DNA of 64,000 bases from Larix kaempferi (taxonomy: Eukaryota; Streptophyta; Pinopsida; Pinales; Pinaceae): positions 16,531,001 through 16,595,000 of the forward strand of contig BSBM01000179.1 of the NCBI GenBank assembly GCA_027924585.1, in the 5' to 3' direction. The first letter of the stretch is position 1, and each line of letters opens with the position of its first letter. Made by a program: the position numbers and the translations under genes. The notes beneath the pieces are model-generated. The model searched no databases. It had not been told where the DNA came from and saw only the letters and a program-made list of their open reading frames with translations. This document shows positions 1 through 12,539 of the stretch, piece after piece.

Positions 1-2429
1 TTATATGGAGAGTCATATCATAATGTTCATCAAATGCTTCATCACATGTGTCTTTGTATTGTAGCGTTTCTAACTCATCCATATGTTCTCTTACATCCAC
101 CTTCAATGCTCTCTCATTTTCCCCCTTGGATCTTGTGTATGTCCCACTCCCTCCACATTCTTCTATTTAGTGCAGTCTTCCTTTATCGCGAACTCTCTTC
201 CTTGTAAACATCAATAAAATATGTTTCCTCTTCTACTTACATTTTCTAGTTCGTGCATTTGTGATTCATTATAATCTCCATTTATGATCTCCCTTCAAAA
301 CACTTCTCCATGATCACAAATCAATTTCATTTGTCTTAACCACCATTGGTTAGTTATCCCAACATGCCGCAAGGCCTTGTTCCTCCTTCTAAACTTTAAT
401 TAGATTCACCAATACCATCCCATCACCTTCCTCAACACATAGCTTATGATTCCATCTCCTATGGTATAAAAGGAAACTGTTCGTATTCCATGAGAAACAT
501 CTAGACCCATGTAGGAAGTTATTTCACTACCCTTCCCCTTGGTTCTCTCATAGGCTATGAGTCTTCAATCTGTGAATATGATTGACACTTTTCTGTTACA
601 AACTCTTCAACATAATATTTCAATGCACTTTTAAACTAGAATTCTATGGCTATTAGTACAAGTTCAATGCATGTTTGTAATCAAATCTCTAAGCACTCCA
701 AGTTACAATCTTGCATTCTCTCCATTGCTAATATCTAGAATTATTCTCAAGTCTTTGCACTATTCAATCAACCTCACAAGAAATTTGAAATAGAAAATAT
801 GACAGAGATCAAAAAATAATTTCCAATCCTTGATTCATTATGATTCCCATCCAATCAATGGAGCATTATGTCTAGAAAAAATATTTATGTGTTCATCAAA
901 CCAATTTTGGATATCTTTGTACACAATTTTCTCTCATTCTATCATGATCTCCCAATTTTCATTACGAAGTCTGGACAATGGAACCATTTACATATAATTT
1001 ATTTTTTAGGTCTTTAAACACATCCAAATGCATAATATTTGGTTGTATTCAGATGAGGTCACAATAAAGCATTATTCATTTTAAAAAATCATTTCAATGA
1101 CATATAGATATAAATTCACTAGATTTTTTTAGTTTAGAAACCTCTATGGAGATCGGGCTAAAAGAGGACGATTGCAACATTTTTGGATTTTCTTTCTAAA
1201 AAGGTTATTTTTTTGGTCAAAGCATCTATGTGCATATGTAGTGTGAATACGTTTTTTTTGTTGTTATTTATTTAAGTAATTTTTTCTTGTAATTAATTAA
1301 CCATTTTGTTAGTAAGAAACACCACTCTTTATGCTTATTTTTGTTAACACTCTCCATTAACATAAGAATAATTATGTATTCAAGTTTATTCTATTTCCTA
1401 ACAATCAACCAAACATTATATTTCAATCATATTCAGATAGAAAATCCCTATACTTTGGATTTCTTTGTAGTTCAAAATCTCCTTTGGAGCTCAAGTTAAA
1501 AGAGTAGGATCAAATATTTTTCTTGAGTTTCATTCCTAAAAATGTTATCTTCAATTTCTTATTTAAAATGGTCTCTCTTCACTATTGTTATCTTATATGA
1601 TTGGGAAGAATGGGGTTGCAACATCTCTAGAGAATTGTGGGGAAGGATAGAGAAAATCCAAAAGTATTTTATATCTTATAATCTCAAAATTAAATGCAAT
1701 ATGTCCTATCCTATCCTCCTCATATAAGTGAGTCCCTCCTCCATTGAGAGCATGGATGTGACTATGTATCTAATGTACAAGAACAAGATAAGCAAAATGG
1801 GAGACACGAGGCTTCTTAATATTGCTTCAAACTCCAGTTTAAAAAACTTGTAACTCAAGCCAAATTCGCAGAAAGATGCGAAGTCTTGGCTCAATCCATA
1901 ACATTTTCCCCACTTCTACGATGTATCCTACATCATTAAGGAAATTGATCAAGGCATGTCAAAAGATTCTTTTACTTGTCAAAAGATGCTTTTTTTATTG
2001 GCTAGAATTGGCTATATGCTTCTAGAAAATATCATTTTTTATTGTAAGGAGGGTATGTGGGTGAACGAATCGAAGATAATTTAGCCATATGGTTGAAAAT
2101 TAAGACAATATATGGCTAAATAGATGGGTAAAGTAGACATGTTTATGGTTAAACATGAGTTAGCCAGTTGAAATTTTAAACCGATAGTGGGTTTATCATA
2201 GGTTAACTATCTAGGGATTCTAAATTTCATTAAATGACATCTAGTTTCAAAAGTGAAACTTGCAATTAAATATTTTTTTAATGTCTACATAGTTAAGATG
2301 AGGGTGGTTTAATTATGATAATGATGGGATTAGATCTATGTGGATTCATTTTATTAAATACCAGCCTCCTTCAAAAGTGACACCTACAATTTTTTTTTTT
2401 ATGTAAACGCAATTAAGATCAAGGTGGTG
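1..2429. other. Non-coding left flank inside copy A
   Basis: AT-rich sequence without a credible gene; the short ORFs match no family I know. At 2236-2358 and from 2359 on there are two imperfect copies of a unit of about 120 bp (motifs TTCAAAAGTGA, AAGAT..GGTGG, ATGATAATG). The second is split by the long-LTR element and resumes at 8850. The same arrangement is present in copy B at 52116-54529. Confidence 0.6.
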
Positions 2430-5136
2430 TGTGTAGAGACCTCCCCGGGTCCTTAGTTTAATTTAATGGAATTCTAGTATTTTGAAATTTGTTCTAAGTT
2501 ATTTTGTTTCAAGTCTTTCTGTTTCCTTCAGTGGTTTTCTAAAAAAAAAATTTCTGATATTGATCGCATTTCTAATAGGCATGAATCAAATACATATGAA
2601 CACGTATAAACAACATCAATTTCTTAGCAGTTCTAAGTATACTTCTTTTCAACATTTTATACAGTTTATATCATTTTCTAAATGTAAAAATTGAAATTTC
2701 ATACAAGTAAAATACCTATAGGATAGAATATCATATCCCCCTCTAGATCTTGATCTATAAAACTCAATCAACCAAATCATTTTTCCACCCTACCAACTAG
2801 GAAAAACTCGCTGACTTCCTAGCTCCAAGAAACTATGTTTATTGGACACCCAAAACTTCAATACAAATCCCAACCAATCTCTCCCTTAACATAATTTCAT
2901 ACCTCCTCTGCTGAATTTCTCATGTGACAAAATCCTCCTCCAAAATTCCATCTCCTCCTATCTATCCCCTCTCCCTTCATTGAGCCCATCCCCTTTCATT
3001 TAATACCTTATCGCCTTTCTTAATGTTTGAACTGCCCTGTTAGAGTTATTCAGATTCGAATACGGTTTCATTTATTGCCAACAACAAAATATTTGTTTTT
3101 TTATTTAATAACCATGGTACTGGATTCAAATGTGGCTTATCAACATTAAATAACATTCATTTAATTCCTTGTTATTTGGGTCACCTACCATATTAATCAA
3201 TCCACTGTAGAATAAGGTTCACTTCCTTATTCGACATAAATTTAGACATGATGTTCCTTTAATAATATATTCTTAATATAATTTATGATAATACTTATTA
3301 TTAATTAATAATAAATTTTCACATAAGTTTTTTAATAATAATGTAATCCAACATAAACTTGACATCACAATCTCACTAATAGTGTACTTGAAAACATTAA
3401 TTTGACATATCCATTATTTAATAATACGATAATTTCATGATTTATAATGGATCAATTGATTGTTCAACAATATATTTCAACATAAGTTATGACATCAATA
3501 TTGTTTAATAATACGACTAAATCATAATTAAACAACATTTAGCAACATAATTCAACATATAGACTGACACTGACAGTTTACTGTTAATATTGTACATGAC
3601 GATAATTTGACATCAAATATTTTAGTATAGTTAAAACTTAATTAGTAATTTAATTAATTAATTAATTCTCTTCTAAAATCCACTTATCATTTATTTAATG
3701 ATTACACCCAACAATGAACAGCCAAGCTTAGTTACAATTAAAAGCTATTTAATATTTATTGACCAAATTAACAATAGTCCAATTAATCAATAATTAACAT
3801 TTATTTAGTGATGAGTACTATTAATAATTAACCTTAATCACAACTAAACCTTTCATTAATAATTTGACGCAATTGTATCACTTCATAACTAAATAAGTGG
3901 TAACATTTATAATGTAATTAGTCACAATCACAATACATTCAAGCCCAATAGTAATAGTATAATAGATAATTAATACAAGCATATATAGACAAGTTATGTA
4001 AGCATAGCTACTACTTACATACTTCGTGTCAATGCACTAATAGTACTCAAACACACCTACCACATAATCACACAAGTTACTATATGTCAACACATACTTA
4101 GATATGAATTTGCAATGTCTACCCATTTTCACTAACTTAGATCATAATAATCTATGAAACAAGCATAACAGACTGAGTTACGGCACAAGAATCAAACAAA
4201 GGTTTTCAACACACAGTTAATTATGTTTCCCTCTAAAACTTCCAGAACATTCCTATCTACCTACTTCCTTCTATCTAATTCACAACTAAATTCCACATCC
4301 TTTCCTTCCTCTATTGGACTACCATGGAGCGTCAACCACATGACCTAACACTAGTTAGAACCCATAAGTGGAAGTGTCAACTACATTGACCAAGCTTCCC
4401 CAAAAGGAACCCACTAGTCATCATCACACACCTTGGGGAGCATGCTGTAGCACAGCCCTCCAATGACTCCAGGTTTCATAGGATAAACGGTGGGTAATGC
4501 ATCCACCCCTCCTAATGGAACAAAGGACTATGTCTACATTGACATAGTGACTCAATGTGACTTTTGTACTTAGTTTTTGTCATCGAATAACCAATTTGTG
4601 CAGTTGAGTTTATGAAAACCCTACACCTTCCCATACATCATGATAATAAACTAATACTTTTTCTAAACAATAATGCATCACTTGCATACCATTTATCTCT
4701 TGGAATTCATGTCCTCAATGTACTTCCACCTTGTAGGACCCAGCTACCACTTAGCTCTTTCAACCTGTAGGTTAGTGTAAAAACACAAGATCGATAAATA
4801 TCGTGCAATCATTGACATTTATACATATTTCATTAATAATAAATAATAATGCAAATCATTTTTTTATGTACCATGCACCTGGTATCATATCCATCCATTC
4901 AACATATAACTTTAAATTGGTATCCAGGTACCCATCATCTATTAAATTTGCATGGTAGAGACATAATCAAAACATAAACATAATACATAAAATTAACATC
5001 ACACAAATATATAAATTCCGCAAAATAATAAATCCATATGTCCATAGTGTCATCAAACTGACGAAGTTCCACAATAATAAGGAAATACCATTGGGTAATG
5101 GTGGTTCAGGTGGTAAAGTCAAAACATGGCATTACA
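2430..5136 (-). repeat. 3' LTR of LARD-like element A
   Basis: On the minus strand it begins TGTAATGCC after the polypurine tract and ends CTACACA. It is directly repeated at 6134-8844 with many substitutions, which indicates an old insertion. Content is very AT-rich, with several TTAATTAATAAT blocks. Confidence 0.85.
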
Positions 5137-6133
5137 TACACCCACCCTTCAGGAAACTTCGTTGTGAAGTTATAATCCTAATAGTGAGATAAAATCACGA
5201 CACAGGGTATCATGCTTAGGATTGTACAATGTTTGTGTGCAAGGCTTACGACTTGTTTAAGTTATGGAACATGTGCTTACATTCCACTGTGCTCATGCTA
5301 TGGGTTTATTTGTCTCATATCCATTTTATTGGATTGTGGTTTGGCATTAGGTTTTGATTCCTTTTTTTGTGGTTTAAATTTTCTTAAATTCAGATTTATT
5401 TTTAGATACGTTTTATTGCTATTTTTTTTTAACCCATAGTGAATAGTCTTGGATAGCGGGGTTCAAACTCGCGGCCAACCATGTCATTCCATTTCACATT
5501 TATCCATCAGGAGATGAGATAACTGGTGTGATTAAATCAAAATATGTTATTACCCAGGGGTTGACTAAATTGCTAGAATTCTAATGCCATTGTGTTTCTC
5601 TCTTTTCCAACAATCTTCTTTTTACTATAATCGATTGTGATGCTAGATTATTATGTATGTGTCTCAAATTCTATTTATTTCTAGATTCAACAGATCAATT
5701 GTTTTTGGGCTAATCCATATACATAAGTAGAATTCTGAATAATATATATATATATATATATAGAATTTTTTTTTCCCAGTTTGTTTCATTTATCTTTATA
5801 TAATTTTTCTATCTCTATTTTATATGAAAAAAAATACTAAATTTTTTCCTTGTTTCTATTTGGTTGTGTTTTGCAGGAACTAAAACAAAAAATATTTTAC
5901 CGACATAGATTTGGAGTATGGGACCGAGTTGGTTAATTTCATAGGTAGTCTCTCCAGCCTTCATAAATTTTTTATTTTTTTTTCTAGTTTGTCTAGCTTT
6001 AGGATTCTATGTTTAGATGACTAAGTTCATAATTTTATGCTATGGTTTTGTGTAGGTTGTAGCAGATACTTAGTAGTTATGGGTTTGACCAGGCCCCAAG
6101 GTTTGAGTTTTCGATCCTTCAACTTTGATACCA
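5137..6133 (-). other. Internal region of LARD-like element A (non-coding)
   Basis: 997 bp between the LTRs with no retroviral domain. It holds an (AT)n run at about 5742-5761, a pol III B-box-like GGGTTCAAACTC near 5459, and the primer-binding complement at its right end. Compared with copy B it lacks 2381 bp at position 5211, so it may be a deletion derivative. Confidence 0.7.
6123..6133 (-). promoter_or_regulatory. Primer-binding site of LARD-like element A
   Basis: The minus strand reads TGGTATCAAAG immediately after the LTR end. The plant initiator-Met primer site is TGGTATCAGAGC. The site fixes the orientation of the element as minus. Confidence 0.8.
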
Positions 6134-8844
6134 TGTGTAGAGACCTCCCCAAGTCCTTAGTTTAATTTAATGGAAATCTAGTAGTTTGAAATTTGTCCTA
6201 AGTTATTTTGTTTCAAGTCTTTATGTTTCCTTCAGTTGTTTTGTAAAAGCTTTTGTTTCTAATATAGATAGCATTTCTAACAGGTAGAAATCAAATCTGA
6301 ACAGGTATAAACAACATCAATTTCTCAGCAGTTCTAAGTATATTTCTTTTCAACATTTTATACAGTTTATATCATTTTCTAAATGTAAAAATTTAAATTT
6401 CATACAAGTATACATGTAGGATAGTAGATCATATCCCCCTCTAGATCATGATCTAGAAAAGTCAATCAGCCAAATCAGTTTGCCACCCTGCCAACTAGGA
6501 AAGCTTTTCTGAATCCCTAGCTCCAAGAAACTATGTTTCTTGGACCTCCGATACCAAAACCTAAGTACAAAGCCCACCCAATCTCTCCCTTAACAGAATT
6601 TCAGACCACCTCTACTGATTTTCTCATGTGACAGAATCCTCCTCCAAAATTCCATCTCTTCATATCTATCCCCTCTCCCTTCACTGACTCGATCCCCTTT
6701 CATTTAATACCTTATCCCCTTTCTTAATGTTTGAACTTCCCTTTCAGAGTTATTCAGATTTGAATACGGTTTCATTTATTCCCAACAACAAAATATTTAT
6801 TTATTTAATAACCATGGTACTAATCAAATGTGGCTTATCAACATTAAATAACATTCATTTAATTCCTTGTTATTTGGGTCACCTACCATATTAATCAATT
6901 CATTGGAGAATAAGGTTCACCATCTTATTCAACATTATGTTCCTTTAATAATATATTCTTAGTATAATTTATCATAATACTTATTATTAATTAATAATTA
7001 AACAGAATTATTAATTAATAATAAATTTCCACATAAATTTTTAATAATAATGTAATCAAACATAAACTTGACATCACAATTTATTACTAATAGTGTACTT
7101 GAAAACATTAATTTGACATATCTATAATTTAATAATACAATAATTTCATAATTTATGATGCATCAAGCTATTGTTCAATAAAATATTTCAACATAAGTTA
7201 TGACATCAATATTTTTTAATAATACGACTAAATCACAATTAAACAAAATTTAGCAACATAATTCAACAGAAAGACTGACATAACAATTTACTGTTAATAT
7301 TGTACATGATGTTAATTTCACATCAAATATTTTATTATAGTTAAAACTTAATTAGTAATTTAATTAATTAATTCCCTTCTAGAATCCACTTATCATTTAT
7401 TTAATGATTACACCCAACAATGAACAGTCAACCTTAGTTACAATTAAAACCTATTTAATATTTATTGACCAAGTTAATAATAGTCCAATTAATCAATAAT
7501 TAACATTTATTTAGTGATGAGTACTATTAATAATTAACCTTAATCACAACTAAACCTTTCATTAATAATTTGATGCAATTGTATCACTTCATAACTAAAT
7601 AAGTAGTAATATTTATAATGTAATTAGTCACAATCAGTATACATTCAAGCCCAATCGTAATAGTATAATAGATCATTAATACAAGCATATATAAATGAGT
7701 TATGTAAGCATAGATACTGCTTACATACTTCGTGTAGATACACTAATAGTACCCAAACGCACATACCACATAATCACACAAGTTACTATCTGTCAATGAA
7801 TACTTAGATATGAATTTGCAATGTCTACCCATTTTCACTAACTCAGACCATAATAATCTATGAAACAAGCATAACATATTGAGTTATGACACGAGAATCA
7901 AACAAATGTTTTCAACACACACAGTTATTATGTTTCCCTCTAAAACTTCCATGACATTCCTATCTACCTACTTCCTTCTATCTAATTCACAACTAACTTC
8001 AAGATCCTATCCTTCCTCTGTTGGACTACCATGGAGCATCAACTACATAACCTAACTCCAATTGGAACCCGTAAGGGGAAGTGTTGACTACATCGACCAA
8101 GGTTCTCCAACAGACACCCACTAGTCATGATCACACACCTTGGGGAGCGCGCCATAGCACATCCCTCCCATGACTCTATTTTTCAGAGTATAAACGATGG
8201 GTAATGCATCCACCCCTCCTAATTGAACAAGGGACTATGTCTACATTGACACAGTGACTGCGTTTCTACTGTTGTACTCAGGTTTTGTCATCGAATAAAT
8301 AATTTGGGTGGTTGAGTTTCCTAACACCCTACACCTTCCCATGCATCATGATAATAAACTAATACTTATGCTAAACAATAATGCATCACTTGCATACCAT
8401 TTATATTTTCGAATTCATGTCCCCAATGTACTTCCACCTTATAGGACCCAACTACCACTTAGCTCTTTCAACCAGTAGGTTAGTCTCCAAACACAAGATG
8501 AAGAAATATCATGCAATCATTGACATGTATACATATTTCATTACTAATGAACAGTAATGCAAATAATTTTTCGGTGTACCATGCACGTGGTATCATATCC
8601 ATCCATTCAACATATAAATTTAACTTGGTATCCATGTATATCATCTATTAAATTTGTATGCTAGAGACATAATCAAAACATGAGCATAATTCATAATATT
8701 AACATCACACGCATATATATATATTCCACATAATAGTAAATCCATATGTCCACAGTGTCATCAAACTAACGAAGTTCTACAATAATAAGGAAATACCATC
8801 GGGTAATGGTGGTTCAGGTGGTAAAGTCAAAATGGAGCATATCA
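6134..8844 (-). repeat. 5' LTR of LARD-like element A
   Basis: 2711 bp, the same length as its counterpart in copy B (60348-63058). The minus-strand start TGATATGCTCC aligns with TGTAATGCCAT of the 3' LTR before the shared TTTTGACTTTACC. Confidence 0.85.
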
Positions 8845-9639
8845 TTGTGGTTATGATAATGGTGTCATTAGATATGTGTGGATGAATGCAATTTATTTAG
8901 TGGACAATCAATCTGGTGGGTAACTTCAAAATTTTCATTAATGGAATGTTTTTTTTTAACCTTTGGGTAAGATGCATCCTTTGGAAAATTGGCAGTTGGA
9001 TGAGCTATTTTTTACCAATAATATTTGATTTAGTCATGTGTGTTATTTTCATCGAAATCAAAAAATTTAGATCATATTGTTTCACTGAAGGTATTTCACG
9101 ATATCCACCTCAACTCTGTTTTATTCGTTGTTGGTGCCATGGAGTCTATTTCTAGTTTGCAAAGACATTGGATGTCCTATTTTTATTTATTTTTTAGTAA
9201 GTGTCTATAACTTAGCTATTGAAATTTGCAACTAAATTACATTAGGGTGTTCCTTTATTTTTTAGACTACTCTATTCCATGACCCACTTTAGCTCATGGA
9301 GAAGATGGAATTTTGTACTACACGTTGATTTCAATGTTATCAATACAAATTATAGAACTATTGGAAAAACAAAAATACATTCTAAAGGTGTTACAAGCAC
9401 TATAACACTGACAGAGACAAAAGAGCTATCACGAATCATTATTTTTTTATATATAGAAAGTCTACTTTTAATAGGCTCATCAGTTTGCATATGGCCTGCA
9501 AAATAAAGCTTGCATAGACATGTAATAGAAGTTGTAATCTTTCCAAAAATAAAATTTGAAACATAAAGTATATCAACACTGACTATAATTAAATCAAATC
9601 AAAGATTTCATCTAGCTAAGAGCTCAGACCCAAGTTATT
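8845..9639. other. Non-coding flank between LARD-like element and LINE relic
   Basis: The first bases (GTGGTTATGATAATGG) continue the 120-bp unit split by the element. No gene is recognised; ORFs at 8916-9155 and 9279-9506 recur with changes in copy B but resemble no family I know. Confidence 0.5.
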
Positions 9640-9750
9640 GAGAGTAACTTGTCCATCCAACATTTCTTCAATGAAAAACTGCCGCATAGGGGAAATTAGG
9701 ACTTCCTTTTATAAAGCATATCCCAAGGAATTGTGCTCTCGAAAGATGTA
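9640..9750 (-). pseudogene. LINE RNase H relic (copy 1)
   Basis: The minus strand from 9750 reads YIFREHN, a few residues, then YAL-stop-KE. This corresponds to the C-terminal RNase H motif of plant L1-type LINEs (roughly hxFRexNxxADALSKeG), where the AD pair precedes a conserved helix. Only about 35 codons survive, with stops. A related relic lies at 12330-12442, and the copy-B counterpart at 63870-63963. The rest of the LINE is not visible. Confidence 0.55.
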
Positions 9751-9759
9751 AATCATTGA

Positions 9760-9910
9760 AATGTTATATTGGTTTGTGATCAAAACAAAACAAAGTTATT
9801 CAATGAGTTATTCAAACCAAACCAAAAGAAAGTTATTCAATGAGTTATTCAAACCAAAACAAATTTATTCAAATATAGTTATTGAAACAGATTTATTCAA
9901 ATCAAAACAA
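9760..9910 (+). repeat. GTTATTCAA-rich simple tandem tract
   Basis: Degenerate repeats of CAAAACAAAGTTATTCAATGA-type units lie on the left of the insertion at 9916 and continue at 12267-12320 on its right. This is therefore the target into which the compact LTR element inserted. Confidence 0.6.
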
Positions 9911-9915
9911 AGTTA

Positions 9916-10259
9916 TGTTAGGTTATATCAGCATACACATAATAACTTGTGAGAGAAATAAAATAGGATAAACAACTATTAAAGATAGACACACAATTTA
10001 CCCTGGAAACCCCATGCGGGGAAAACCAACACCCAATGAAGATCTTCATTACCTTGGCCAAAAACAGCCAACCGGGCCGAGTGAGCTCACCCACTCACCT
10101 CCAAGCCACTTCACAATGGAGCCTCTCCAAGCCTTATAAAGGCTTATTTGCATGCAATACCTTGGGACAATACCATGGGCTACAACAAACCATGTTCCCA
10201 AAACATGTGCTGGACCTAACCAAATTTGACTCATTCTCGAGTCAAGGTTAACCCTAACA
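9916..10259 (-). repeat. 3' LTR of TRIM-like element
   Basis: 344 bp, TGTTAG...CTAACA, preceded on the minus strand by the polypurine tract at 10260-10270. A TATA-like TTTATAAGG lies on the minus strand near 10135. Confidence 0.92.
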
Positions 10260-10270
10260 ATCCCCCCTTT
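10260..10270 (-). promoter_or_regulatory. Polypurine tract of TRIM-like element
   Basis: The minus strand reads AAAGGGGGGAT directly before the TG of the 3' LTR, the expected plus-strand DNA primer site. Confidence 0.85.
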
Positions 10271-11907
10271 AAACTTGACTTGGAGTAATCACCAACCCCC
10301 CTCAAAGTTTTAACCAAGGAATCTCACATACACCCCCCAATCACCTAGGTCTTTCTCCCGACTTTACCAGTGAGTTACCAAGGTAATGCATGCCTTACTA
10401 GGTCTTACATCCATATGCCCTTTTACATGCAAACTGCTCCATTAATTTTTTATTTTTTTTCATGTGTCTTCATGGTGTCTACACCATCACCATCGGTTGC
10501 TTCATCCTCTCTCTTTTCCATGCTCGTCATCTACCATGCCCTGCATTCTTACCATGATGGTCTTCTCATGCCTTACCACAATGCCTTTCTGACTTCTATT
10601 TAACAATGGTCCATAAACAGAAAGTTCCAAGGAAACTATGAAACATGAAAGTTAGTGGTCCATTGTGGTCCACTAACCTAAGCAACTCCGGCGCAGTTTC
10701 CATTTTACAACCCACACAATACCACAATGGACCACACACTTTCATGCTTCTCATGACTACTACTTTCCCCACTACTTTGCTTCAGCGTTTCATGAAATAT
10801 CGGTTCCGTCTATGGATTTCTTGACCAACCCACTTGCACGCATCTCCTCATGCGCATAGATGCCTCTCAATATTCACATAGATACGAATTCATATTCTGT
10901 CTGGCGGCCTTTAAGATCAAGTGTGGAATTTCTTCTCACCGATATATTTCAATTCACGGACTCATTCACCACAGATATCAATGGAAGCTCATCTTGGCAT
11001 TCGAAATTGCGGGTCTCACTCTTGATGCAAGTTTGGGCTTGTCTTAGATTTCTGGGCATTCCCAACCCCCATTCACGTGACCTCAGGCTCCTTGAGATAC
11101 TTCTCGGCCCACCACATGCAGCGCCCATGGAGAAACTCTAACAATTTCAATGTCTCCTTTGAGAATGATGCCATTACGGCCTCCACCAGGGCATGAACTC
11201 AACAAACCAACAACCACACACTCAACTGGTGTTTCTTCATGGAAACGTTGGCTCCTCCAATGCTACTTCTACTCAATGTGGTGGTCTCCTCAATGTGGAG
11301 GTCTCCCTTAAGTGCGGTATTTATGCTACCAGTGATTCCAAACAGCAAAAAAAGAAACAAGAATCTTCACATGGGTTTCTCCTCCAATGTGCACATGATC
11401 TTGTCCTGCACTACCGACAGGTTCGCATGCTTTCACGTCCAATTCCCACGCAATCACCATGAAATATGTACGCTACCAGTGGTTTGCTGCCTTCACACTA
11501 ATGATCACACCTACCAGCTCGGCCCTGAGTCTGCTTCCTCTAAAACAACCTTCACATCCAGCTGCACTTCATAGCACAGCCCAAAACTTCCAAGAATAGC
11601 ACCACTACTGCCATTGACCACATGCAATAATACACCAAATCCACCATAGCGACTTCAACATGGAACTTAGAGTAGTGATCGTTCTCATGCTCCATGGATT
11701 TCTCCTTGACGCGGATAGGGTTTATCTCTGCGACCAAATGGAGGGTGATCTCTTCTTCATCTTCTCACTGCCAAGATTTAAAAAAAAAGGCCAAAAACAA
11801 TTTATCGGTGGTGGGAGCCCCCGAACCCCCATGAACCTTCAATCCAGGGGCCTCCACGAGGCCCCTAGACCCCCCTTATGTTTGCAGGATCGGACTCCAA
11901 ACACCAT
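10271..11907 (-). other. Non-coding interior of TRIM-like element
   Basis: No retroelement domain on either strand. The overlapping short ORFs here have no family resemblance and are not supported as genes. The stretch is less AT-rich than its surroundings. Confidence 0.7.
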
Positions 11908-11920
11908 GGCTCTGATACCA
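11908..11920 (-). promoter_or_regulatory. Primer-binding site of TRIM-like element
   Basis: The minus strand reads TGGTATCAGAGCC, a full match to the plant initiator-Met primer site, separated from the LTR end by two bases (AG). Confidence 0.93.
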
Positions 11921-11922
11921 CT

Positions 11923-12266
11923 TGTTAGGTTATATCAGCATACACATAATAACTTGTGAGAGAACTAAAATAGGATAAACAACTATTAAAGATAGACACA
12001 CAATTTACCCTGGAAACCCCATGTGGGAAAAACCAACACCCAATGAAGATCTTCATTACCTTGGCCAAAACCGGCCAACCGAGCCAAGTGAGCTCACCTG
12101 CTTACCTCCAGGCCACTTTACAATGCAGCCTCTCCAAGCCTTTTAAAGGATTCTATGCATGCAATACCTTGGGCCAATATTATGGGCTACAACAAACCAT
12201 GTGCCCAAAACATGTGTTGGACCTAACCAAATTTGACTCATTCCTAAGTCAAGGTTAACACTAACA
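11923..12266 (-). repeat. 5' LTR of TRIM-like element
   Basis: 344 bp, the same length as 9916-10259, with no net indel. Its outer edge is followed by the target duplication AGTTA at 12267-12271. Confidence 0.92.
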
Positions 12267-12329
12267 AGTTATTCAACGAGTTATTCAAATGGAGTTTTTC
12301 AAACCAAAACAGAGCTCAAATCTCAGTTA

Positions 12330-12442
12330 TTGATAATGACATGTCCATCCATTATTTATTCAATGACAACCTACTCCACGGGTGAAAGTAGACCTTCCTT
12401 AGATAAAGCATCCGCCAAATAATTATTCCTTTGAAAAATGTA
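12330..12442 (-). pseudogene. LINE RNase H relic (copy 2)
   Basis: The minus strand from 12442 reads YIFQRNNYLADALSKEGLLSP, the typical end of a plant LINE RNase H domain with an intact ADALSKEG. Stops follow at once. It is better preserved than the copy at 9640-9750, from which it is separated by the TRIM-like element and the GTTATTCAA tract. The two therefore represent a local duplication of a LINE fragment that predates that insertion. Confidence 0.65.
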
Positions 12443-12539
12443 AATAATTTAAAATATCACTCTTAGGTTTGTTGGATTAATCATTGAAATACCCTTATTG
12501 AGATTAATCTATGCCCTACTTGTAGTTATTAGCTATAAA

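Larger units (their letters stand above)
2430..8844 (-). mobile_element. Long-LTR non-coding retrotransposon (LARD-like), copy A
   Basis: Two direct repeats of 2707 and 2711 bp flank a 997-bp internal segment. On the minus strand the 5' LTR (8844 to 6134) starts TGATATG, ends CTACACA, and is followed with no gap by TGGTATCAAAG, a near match to the initiator-Met primer-binding site. A purine-rich tract (GAAGGGTGGG) precedes the 3' LTR at 5136. Flanking pentamers are TGGTG (2425-2429) and TTGTG (8845-8849), 4 of 5 alike. No gag or pol can be found, so it would depend on another element's proteins. Long LTRs and a short non-coding core match the LARD class; no known family is assigned. Confidence 0.85.
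1..9786 (+). repeat. Segmental direct repeat, copy A
   Basis: Position 1 matches 52116 and position 9786 matches 64000, with near-identical sequence apart from small indels and two large ones. The match covers the long-LTR element at 2430-8844 and both of its flanks, so this duplicates a locus and is not two independent insertions. Copy A is cut by the window start, and copy B by the window end. True ends are therefore unseen, and a tandem duplication with a period of about 52-54 kb is possible. Confidence 0.93.
9916..12266 (-). mobile_element. Compact non-autonomous LTR retrotransposon (TRIM-like)
   Basis: Two 344-bp LTRs (9916-10259; 11923-12266) start TGTTAG and end CTAACA, with about 26 mismatches counted by eye. 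The flanking duplication is a perfect AGTTA (9911-9915; 12267-12271). On the minus strand, a perfect 13-nt TGGTATCAGAGCC primer site lies 2 nt inside the right LTR and AAAGGGGGGAT precedes the left LTR. The 1663-bp interior has no gag or pol, so it must be mobilised in trans. At 2.35 kb it is longer than typical TRIMs but built the same way. Confidence 0.95.

Noticed and set aside
1-600. Possible minus-strand coding relic (ITSYMGLDVSHGIRTVSFYT region at about 520-460)
   Set aside because: A short open stretch only, broken by stops nearby and matching no family I can name; not enough to annotate.
5455-5480. tRNA gene or SINE at the GGGTTCAAACTC motif
   Set aside because: Only a B-box-like word is present; no A-box, no acceptor pairing, no tail.
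10036-12258. Several ORFs of 60-111 codons in the TRIM-like element as genes
   Set aside because: Those in the LTRs occur twice because the LTRs do; interior ones overlap in different frames and have no recognisable domain.
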